From an uncultured Eubacteriales bacterium (GTDB taxonomy: Bacteria; Bacillota; Clostridia; Lachnospirales; Lachnospiraceae): a stretch of 7,654 nt of DNA. How positions within the stretch are numbered: position 1 is the first letter of the stretch; each line of letters opens with the position of its first letter. The stretch covers positions 1 through 7,654 of the forward strand of contig ONWK01000157.1 of the NCBI GenBank assembly GCA_900321505.1, written 5' to 3'. Positions 1 through 6,200 of this stretch are shown here, piece after piece. The notes under the pieces are model-generated. The model saw only the letters and a list, made by a program, of their open reading frames with translations, was not told where the DNA came from and ran no database searches. Made by a program: the position numbers and the translations under genes.

Positions 1-1086
1 TACCGCAGGGAAATGGTTGAAGGCAGCGGAGACGAGGAATATATCGCAGGCCGTATCAACCGTATATCCGTGAGCCAGCTCTTGAGAGAGCATAAGACCA
101 GTATCGTTATAGGTGATAAGAATGCGGCTTTCCAGGATATCACTATAGTCGGAACTCCGGGTGAGATACATCGCCTGTATATTGAGATCCTTGAGGGCTA
201 TGACGGAAGAGTCACATTGGAAAATGTGACACTGTCCAATTTCAAGAAACGTCCCTGCATCAATATGGCAGAAAACAGCAGGCTTGTGCTCAGGCTTGTG
301 GGGGCAAACCGTATGATAGACGGCGGTATACAGGTGCCAGAATCATCAAAGCTTTCTCTGGAAGGCGACGGGTCGCTCAACATACGTATAGATGATGAGG
401 GAGGCTTCGGTATCGGCAACAGACCTGACCGGGCGCATGGTGAGATAGAATTTTATCAGGACGGCGAGATACGTATGGACCTGAACGGAAATAAGGTGGT
501 AGGTATCGGCGCCGGTCTCGGCGGATCATTGCAGATCAACCGGGGCAAATATGATATATACATCAACGGTGATGAGTGTGTCGGCATAGGAGCATTAGAA
601 GGAGAAAGCAATCTTGTAATGCATGACAGCGATATGCAGGTGGATGTTGCCTCCATGCAGGGAGTATGCATCGGAAGTCTCCGGAACAGCAGCAGTCTTG
701 AGATCTGGAGCAGTCATGTAAAGTGCTCCATAGCCGGAAAACGCGTAAGCACTCTCGGAACCATCAAGGGCAGGAATGCCCGTATAGATGCAAGCGAATC
801 GGGTATGGTTCTTACGGTGAATGCAGATCTTGCCGCAGGTATAGGAGCCTTAAACGGTCATACCGAGGTTTCGGTGGGCAGCGCGACACTCAGGTTCAAC
901 GGCTCAGGAAATGAGATATACTGCTTCGGAGGCGTTACCGAGGATACAAAAGCCAGTCTTACAAACTCGGATGTCAATATTGAGATACGTTCCGCATCCG
1001 GCGGCGTTTCAAGGGCTCCAAAGGAGCAGATCGTATTTATGCACGGAAGAGCAAGGATAATGGTGAATGAAGCGATAATACGGTGA
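1..1086 (+). CDS. Beta-solenoid (GIG-repeat) surface-type protein, 5' partial
   Basis: The frame is open to the first base of the window. The first ATG, at 13, has no properly spaced ribosome-binding site, so the true start probably lies upstream. A GIG-type motif (GIG, CIG, TLG or CFG) occurs at 409, 502, 583, 667, 751, 838 and 922, giving spacings of 31, 27, 28, 28, 29 and 28 residues. Alternating hydrophobic and polar strands lie between the motifs, as expected for a right-handed beta-solenoid. The region at about 208-390 (RVTLENVTLSNF, then LRLVGANRMIDGGIQV, then KLSLEGDGSLNI) follows the layout seen in clostridial carbohydrate-binding-domain proteins of the Cthe_2159 type, where strand repeats lead into GIGGG-like turns. 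No sortase motif or C-terminal membrane segment is present, and any signal peptide is outside the window. Glycan binding is inferred from family resemblance only. The next gene starts 19 bases downstream, suggesting co-transcription. Confidence 0.72.
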   Translation, partial: YRREMVEGSGDEEYIAGRINRISVSQLLREHKTSIVIGDKNAAFQDITIVGTPGEIHRLYIEILEGYDGRVTLENVTLSNFKKRPCINMAENSRLVLRLVGANRMIDGGIQVPESSKLSLEGDGSLNIRIDDEGGFGIGNRPDRAHGEIEFYQDGEIRMDLNGNKVVGIGAGLGGSLQINRGKYDIYINGDECVGIGALEGESNLVMHDSDMQVDVASMQGVCIGSLRNSSSLEIWSSHVKCSIAGKRVSTLGTIKGRNARIDASESGMVLTVNADLAAGIGALNGHTEVSVGSATLRFNGSGNEIYCFGGVTEDTKASLTNSDVNIEIRSASGGVSRAPKEQIVFMHGRARIMVNEAIIR

Positions 1087-1092
1087 CAGTTG

Positions 1093-1100
1093 AAAGGAGG
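1093..1100 (+). promoter_or_regulatory. Ribosome-binding site of the six-helix membrane protein gene
   Basis: AAAGGAGG is a near-perfect Shine-Dalgarno sequence that ends 5 bases before the ATG at 1106. A second ATG at 1102 overlaps it (CATGCATG), but it is too close to the site and its frame closes after nine codons. This fixes 1106 as the start. Confidence 0.85.
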
Positions 1101-1105
1101 CATGC

Positions 1106-2320
1106 ATGAACCCAAAACAGAATGGTATTAACATTGCTGCGGCATTACTCTGGCTTACGCTGGCAGTACTCAGGATAATTGCGCTTGTGGATAACTGGAA
1201 ACTCACGATAGAGATAACTAAATCAAATTATTACGGCGGTGGGGATAAGGCGGTCTATCTGTCAGCTGCGATCCTTGAAACCGTTGCAGCCCTTGGACTT
1301 ATCGGCGCTGCGATCTTCCTTTTCATGGCAAACGGGGAGAATTATTCCAAATGTATTATGGCTGCGGGAGTTTCTATGATACTCGAAGTAGCTACGGTGA
1401 TCATTTATTATATCGTCAAGCTTAAGACAGCCAGTACCCTTGGCGACTGGAAGTTTGACATGATCATAGTGGGCGGTATAGTATCCTACGCCGCATTCAT
1501 CAGCTCCGCACAGCAGGCGAAAAAATATGAAAGAACGAATGATGCCCGCGGTTGGTTTGTTCCGGCGGTGGTTTATCTGATCGGCCTTGCGTTCTGCATG
1601 GTGGCAGTGATCGCTACAAAGCAAATAAATGCCATTTTTTACTTATCAGGCAGCAAGGGCGTGGTAATTACCGTACTGGTGGTCGAAGTTCTGGCGCTTT
1701 TCTGCACGGGATTATATTTCTTCATGCTTTCAAAAAGGTCATACAGTGGTGTTGTTCCCGCAATGCGGGGGGTGCCGGCTCCGGGTGCAAATTCCTATGC
1801 GCCCTTTAACAGGGATCTGGTAAACGGTCAGGTTCAGTATCAGGGGCAGCAGCCTTATCGTCAGCCGTTCCAGCCGGCAGGATACGCGAATGCTCAGTAT
1901 CGTCAGCCCTATCAGCCGGGAGCAGACCGGCAGCAGCAGGCATATCAGCAGGGCGGGTATCAGAATCAGCAGACATATCAGCAGGGCGGATATCAGAATC
2001 AGCAGGCATATCAGCAGGGCGGTTACCAGAATCAGCAGGCATATCAGCAGGGCGGATATCAGAATCAGCAGCCGTACCAGCAGGGCGGGTATCAGAATCA
2101 GCAGGCATATCAGCAGGGCGGATATCAGGATCAGCAATCGTACCAGCAGGGAAATTACGGTATGCAGAATGGTTTTAAGGATCAGCAGCAGTATCAGCAG
2201 GGAGGCTATCAGAATCAGCAGTCAGATCATCAGGAAGTGGATACAGGTGAAGCTTTCCTGAAGGATACGGTATCAAATGTGACCGAAACCCCGGGAGATG
2301 ACAATCCGGGTATTCAGTAG
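1106..2320 (+). CDS. Six-helix membrane protein with Gln/Tyr-rich repeat tail
   Basis: I do not recognise a named family for this 404-residue protein. The first half is an integral membrane domain with six hydrophobic segments, at about residues 8-28, 50-73, 82-103, 117-135, 149-169 and 183-207. Positive charges in the loop after the fourth segment (AKKYERTNDAR) and after the sixth (KRSYS) favour both termini facing the cytoplasm. From about residue 235 the protein is low-complexity, rich in Gln, Tyr, Gly and Asn, with 11-residue repeats of the form AYQQGGYQNQQ. It ends in a short acidic segment (EVDTGEAFLKDTVSNVTE). Similar disordered YQQGG tails are attached to small membrane proteins in many Clostridia, and their role is unclear. 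They may be cytoplasmic scaffolds or interaction tails. The start is fixed by a strong ribosome-binding site. The gene lies between the solenoid gene and the membrane-anchored gene, 8 bases from the latter. Confidence 0.85.
   Translation: MNPKQNGINIAAALLWLTLAVLRIIALVDNWKLTIEITKSNYYGGGDKAVYLSAAILETVAALGLIGAAIFLFMANGENYSKCIMAAGVSMILEVATVIIYYIVKLKTASTLGDWKFDMIIVGGIVSYAAFISSAQQAKKYERTNDARGWFVPAVVYLIGLAFCMVAVIATKQINAIFYLSGSKGVVITVLVVEVLALFCTGLYFFMLSKRSYSGVVPAMRGVPAPGANSYAPFNRDLVNGQVQYQGQQPYRQPFQPAGYANAQYRQPYQPGADRQQQAYQQGGYQNQQTYQQGGYQNQQAYQQGGYQNQQAYQQGGYQNQQPYQQGGYQNQQAYQQGGYQDQQSYQQGNYGMQNGFKDQQQYQQGGYQNQQSDHQEVDTGEAFLKDTVSNVTETPGDDNPGIQ
1940..2221 (+). repeat. 33-bp coding tandem repeat (YQQGGYQNQQ units)
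   Basis: Six consecutive 33-bp units run from 1940 to 2137, encoding xYQQGGYQNQQ with x = A, T, A, A, P, A; the sixth has D for N. A diverged seventh unit (SYQQGNYGMQN) covers 2138-2170. An 18-bp interruption (GFKDQQ) follows, and a last good unit lies at 2189-2221. Units differ mainly at synonymous sites such as GGG/GGA/GGT and TAT/TAC. This suggests duplication followed by drift, with selection on the peptide. Unit length is a multiple of three, so copy-number changes keep the frame. Confidence 0.93.
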
Positions 2321-2328
2321 GAGTATAA

Positions 2329-3006
2329 ATGGGAGATAACAGACAGTCAGGCGGAAAAGAAGGATCAGGCAGGAACAGCAAGGGTCTGATAATCCTGCTT
2401 GCTGCGGGACTCATTCTTGCGGGAGTGCTGCTTTTCTTTCTGTTCCGCAATAAGGACGGCAGTACGGGAAGCAGCTCAGGCGGAGACGGCGGACTTACCG
2501 TTGTAACTACGGAACAGAGCGACGGTAAGGCAGCAGGTGAAGCGACAACTGCGGTGACGGAAGCTCCCAAAACGGCTTCTGAAAAGACCGAAGAACCTTC
2601 ATCCGAAGTGACCGTGGAACCCGCATCGGAGAAGACAGAAGAACCCACATCGGAGAAAACAGAAGAACCTTCGTCCGAAGTGACCGAAGAACCCACTTCG
2701 GAGAAGACGGAAGAACCTTCAGCCGGACAGAAGACAAAGACCTATAAATTCCGCTCCAAAAAGCTTCGCGACCAGCATTATGAGAAGCACGGAAAAGATA
2801 TGGGCTTTGATACCGTCGAAGCATATGTGGCAGCGGCGAATGATGTGATCAATGATCCTTCCAGTCTTTATAAGATCGAGAAGGAGGACGGTGATGATGT
2901 CTATTACCGTGAAAGGGACAATGCCTTTGTTGTGGTTTCAAAGGACGGATACCTCAGGACTTTTTTCTATCCCAACAGAGGGAAGAAGTATTTTGACAGT
3001 CAGTAA
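2329..3006 (+). CDS. Membrane-anchored protein with repeat stalk and toxin-like C-terminal domain
   Basis: This 225-residue protein has three parts. A basic N-terminus is followed by one hydrophobic segment (about residues 20-39) ending FLFRNK, which looks like an uncleaved signal anchor; there is no lipobox cysteine. Residues 84-131 form a stalk of six 8-residue repeats (SEKTEEPT/SEVTEEPS), rich in Glu, Ser, Thr and Pro. Residues 139-225 form a compact domain with landmarks KLRDQHYEKHG (145-155), ANDVINDP, KEDGDDVYY (185-193) and FVVVSKDGYLRTFF (200-213). This arrangement resembles small C-terminal modules of secreted polymorphic toxins and related nuclease-like (BECR-fold) domains. That link is from memory and is tentative; nuclease activity is not shown. 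The domain should face outward. The start is supported by AGGAG at 2319-2323, which overlaps the previous gene's stop codon. Eight bases separate the two genes, so translational coupling is likely. Confidence 0.82.
   Translation: MGDNRQSGGKEGSGRNSKGLIILLAAGLILAGVLLFFLFRNKDGSTGSSSGGDGGLTVVTTEQSDGKAAGEATTAVTEAPKTASEKTEEPSSEVTVEPASEKTEEPTSEKTEEPSSEVTEEPTSEKTEEPSAGQKTKTYKFRSKKLRDQHYEKHGKDMGFDTVEAYVAAANDVINDPSSLYKIEKEDGDDVYYRERDNAFVVVSKDGYLRTFFYPNRGKKYFDSQ
2578..2721 (+). repeat. 24-bp coding tandem repeat of the Ser/Glu/Thr/Pro stalk
   Basis: Six 24-bp units encode SEKTEEPS, SEVTVEPA, SEKTEEPT, SEKTEEPS, SEVTEEPT and SEKTEEPS. The period is octapeptide and in frame, and the composition is acidic and proline-containing. 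It probably forms an extended, flexible spacer between the membrane anchor and the C-terminal domain. Confidence 0.9.
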
Positions 3007-3047
3007 AAAAACGCATCCGGTATCCCGGTATATAAAAAATAGTTTAT

Positions 3048-3076
3048 TTGACGATTTACATGGCACGGCGTACAAT
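3048..3076 (+). promoter_or_regulatory. Sigma-A-type promoter for the RND exporter gene
   Basis: TTGACG (3048-3053) and TACAAT (3071-3076) are separated by exactly 17 bases, and each hexamer differs from consensus at one position. An A/T-rich stretch at 3030-3047 lies directly upstream and could act as an UP element. Transcription would begin near 3083 and give a leader of about 190 bases before the ATG at 3274. It is the only good promoter-like pair I found in this intergenic region. Confidence 0.6.
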
Positions 3077-3090
3077 ACTCAGTGTATTAG

Positions 3091-3125
3091 AGAAGGATGT
3101 AAGTGTTAGAATCTTACATCCTTCT
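3091..3125 (+). terminator. Perfect 13-bp hairpin, terminator-like
   Basis: AGAAGGATGTAAG (3091-3103) and its exact reverse complement (3113-3125) enclose a 9-base loop. It lies 85 bases after the stop of the three-gene cluster and is followed by GCGTTT rather than a strong T run. The end resembles that of the terminator at 7456-7513 (CTTCTGCGTTT against CTTTTGCATTT), which favours termination of the upstream operon. The putative promoter lies upstream of it, so it could instead be a 5' stabilising or attenuating hairpin in the exporter leader. Confidence 0.45.
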
Positions 3126-3154
3126 GCGTTTACGGTTGCAGTTCAATAAAACTA

Positions 3155-3184
3155 TTCAGCGTCAGGGTGCAGTGCACCGCTGAA
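3155..3184 (+). promoter_or_regulatory. Bulged hairpin in the exporter leader
   Basis: TTCAGC (3155-3160) pairs with GCTGAA (3179-3184). After a 5-base bulge (3161-3165), GGTGC (3166-3170) pairs with GCACC (3174-3178) around a 3-base loop. This gives 11 base pairs in total. Its right arm overlaps the 19-bp palindrome at 3180-3198, so the two structures cannot form together in RNA. Confidence 0.45.
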
Positions 3185-3198
3185 CTTAATATGTTCAG
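3180..3198. promoter_or_regulatory. 19-bp palindrome, candidate repressor operator
   Basis: CTGAACTTAATATGTTCAG matches its own reverse complement at 8 of 9 dyad positions. The size and the TGAAC/GTTCA half-sites are of the kind bound by TetR-family repressors that control efflux genes. No regulator gene is in the window, so this is inference from form and position (75 bases before the exporter start). The half-site is repeated in CGCTGAAC at 3178-3185 and 3209-3216, 31 bases apart. Confidence 0.4.
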
Positions 3199-3223
3199 GA
3201 TATAAAGGCGCTGAACAGTTTTT
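3193..3223 (+). terminator. Possible leader attenuator hairpin with T run
   Basis: GTTCAG (3193-3198) and CTGAAC (3211-3216) can pair around a 12-base loop, followed by AG and then TTTTT (3219-3223). The stem is short, so intrinsic termination would be weak. Its left arm can instead pair with CTGAAC at 3180-3185, giving an antiterminator/terminator-type choice upstream of the exporter gene. Confidence 0.3.
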
Positions 3224-3273
3224 AGTTATTTCATCTCAGGCAGTTAGCAGGAACCGGTAAAACGGAGAACATT

Positions 3274-6200
3274 ATGTTATCAAAATTCAGTGTAAAAAGA
3301 CCATATACTGTGCTTGTAGGCGTGGTGCTGATCATCGTGCTCGGTATTGTTGCGTATGGGAAAATGACGGCGGATCTTCTTCCGGATATGACATTTCCCT
3401 ATGTTATCGTGATCACCACTGATATGGGTGCATCTCCCGAAGAAGTTGAGGCGGATGTCACCGCAAAGCTTGAGGCGTCTCTGGCAACCACTTCTAATCT
3501 GAAGTCCATGCAGTCCATGTCCAGGAACAGTTTTTCAACTGTGATCCTCGAGTATGAGCAGACTGCGAATATGGATTCCACAATGATAGAGATCCAGCAG
3601 AAGATGGATCAGATCAAAAGCGGCTTCCCTTCAAGTGTCGGAAGTCCTATTCTGATGCAGATCAATCCTGATATGCTCCCCATTATGGTTGCGGCAGTGG
3701 GTGTGGATGACATGGATCCCACGCTTGTGTCAACCTATGTTGATAACAATATCATCCCTCAGCTTGAAAGTATCGAGGGCGTTGCTTCGGTTACCGCATC
3801 CGGCGGTATCACGGAGACCATCCAGGTATCGCTTAATCAGGACAAGATAGATGCGCTGAATAAAAAGGTTACGGACGAGATCGAGGACAGGTTCAAGGAT
3901 GCGACTGCCGAGATAGAAAAATCAAAGGCAGAGCTGGAAAGTGGTAAGGAGCAGCTGGAAAGCGGTAAGGATGAGCTGGCGAACCAGATAAGTGAAGGCT
4001 CGACCATGCTCAACACCAAGAAGATCCAGCTCTATACCACGGCTGCCCAGCTTGACACCCAGCTTTCACAGCTTACGATGATCAGCCAGATCCTGGGAGG
4101 AGCAATCTCCAAAATGACGGAATTTGCGGAAAGCGCTTCATGGCTGATCGACAGCATCAATACACTGTCTGCAGGTATAGAAGAGCTTCGAAGGCTTTAT
4201 GATCAGTTTGCCCAGTTCAGGGTGAAATCCGAGGATGAGATATTTGAAGCGATAGGTCTTACGCGTAAGGAGCTTGAGTTAAGGCTTCAGGAGCTGGAAT
4301 ACCAGATAATGGACGCCTGCCCGAAGCTTGAAGAGTATAAAAAACAGTATGAAGAGCTGAAGGCTAAGGTAAGTCAGTTCGGTGAGGAGCTGAAGGCAGC
4401 CTTCTGCAATGAAGATACAGAACAGGAGCTGGCTGCAAACGGTTCATCCGTGGAAGGACTTGCAGCGGGGATCGGAAGTCTGGATTTTTCAGATGTAACG
4501 GATATTTCTTCTGCCATAAAGAAGCTTGAGGAACTGAAGGCCCAGGTGGATATGGGCATCATAACCATACAGAACGCCCAGCAGCAGATCGAAGCCGGTA
4601 AGGTTACCCTGGATGACGCTATGACAGCGCTGAACAAAAATGAGATCCTGGGTACGCTGCAGATCAGTGAGGCTTCCGCTCAGATGCTCACCGGTGCGGC
4701 AGCTCTTGAAACGGCACAGAAGACCATAGATGAAACTAAGGCAAAGGCACTGGAACAGGCGGATCTTAATTCGGTGCTTTCCGCAGATGTGGTACGCCAG
4801 CTGCTGGTTGCCCAGAATCTGGAGATGCCTGCCGGATATATCAAGGAGGACGAGGAGACCTGGCTCATAAAGATCGGTGATGCCGTGGGTGATGTTGAGT
4901 CTCTTGAGAATCTGGTGCTCATCGATCTTGGAATGAACAGTATCGGAAAGGTTTATCTTACAGATATCGCGGATGTGGAGGTTACCAGCAATGCGGATTC
5001 CACCTATGCGAAGATAGACGGAAAACCGGGTGTGCTGCTCACCTTTGAAAAACAGACCGGTTATGCCACAGGCGATGTGACGGATGATATCCTCGCCAGG
5101 TTTGAAACCATCGAGAAGACAGAGGAAGAGAACGTTCATTTTTCAACCCTGATGGATCAGGGCGTGTATATTGATCTGATCGTCAAGTCCATTCTTCAGA
5201 ATATGCTTATCGGTGCGGCACTTGCGATCATCGTGCTGATCATTTTCCTGAGGGACTTCCGCCCTACAGTGATCATAGCCTGCGCGATACCGCTTTCGGT
5301 TGTATTTGCGATAGTGCTGATGTACTTCTCGAATATTTCGCTGAATATCATTTCCATGTCGGGACTTGCTCTCGGTATAGGAATGCTGGTGGATAACTCC
5401 ATAGTTGTTATCGAGAATATATATCGTCTTCAGAATGAGGGGATGTCGCTGAAGAAAGCCTGTGTTAACGGCGCCAGCCAGGTCGCAGGAGCGATCACAT
5501 CCTCCACGCTGACCACGGTATGCGTATTTGCGCCCATTATCTTTACGGAAGGCATTACACGGCAGCTCTTTGTGGATATGGCGCTGACCATTCTGTATAC
5601 GCTTGGCGCCAGCCTTGCTGTAGCGCTTACTCTGGTTCCCGCCATGGCGGGAGGTATGCTGAAGAAGCGTAAAGAGGTACGCCGGGGGCTTTATGACAGA
5701 TTCCTTGATTGGTACGGAAAAAAGCTGAGAGGTGCTCTTCGCTTTAAGCTGCTTGTATTTCTTCTTGCAATAATCCTGATGGGCTTCAGTGCATTTATGG
5801 CAGTAAGAAACGGAACGGCCTTCTTCCCGGAGATGACCTCTACGCAGGTTACGGTTACTCTGTCCGCTCCGGAGGACGAGGTGAGAACCTTTGAGCAAAT
5901 GACGGGTTACTCGGATCAGCTGATGGAGAATCTGTCAGGTAAGCCGATGATCGATACCATAGGCGCCATGACAGGCAGCGGTTCGGTGCTTGCAAGCTTT
6001 GGCGGTATGAGCATGGGCAGCGGCGGAAACAGCAGTAGCAGCAGCTCAAGCCCGAAGATAACCATGTATGTGCTGCTTAAGATGGATGCTACAGAGTCCA
6101 ATGATGAGATCGAGGAAATGATACTCGAGGCCTCAAAGGATCTGGACTGTGACGTTAAAGTCAATACTCAGATGATGGACATGAGCATGCTGACCGGTTC

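Noticed and set aside
1102..1131. Alternative start at the first ATG of CATGCATG
   Set aside because: It is one base from the ribosome-binding site and the frame stops after nine codons.
1739..2137. Long minus-strand frames with Leu/Ile- or Ala/Asp-rich repeats
   Set aside because: They are mirror images of the 33-bp Gln/Tyr repeat on the plus strand; repetition keeps several frames open at once.
1940..2221. CRISPR-like array of regular repeats
   Set aside because: The 33-bp units are contiguous with no unique spacers and are in frame within a gene.
3015..3035. Short CCGGTAT direct repeat after the third gene
   Set aside because: Two copies of seven bases are too little to support an element or binding site.
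2852..3109. 85-codon plus-strand frame overlapping the end of the anchored protein gene
   Set aside because: It lies mostly inside a well-supported gene in another frame, runs through the promoter region, and has no convincing ribosome-binding site.
4489..5139. 216-codon minus-strand frame inside the exporter gene
   Set aside because: It is antisense to a conserved RND coding sequence, has no start signals, and its composition is that of a shadow frame. The same applies to the 251-codon frame at 5143-5898.
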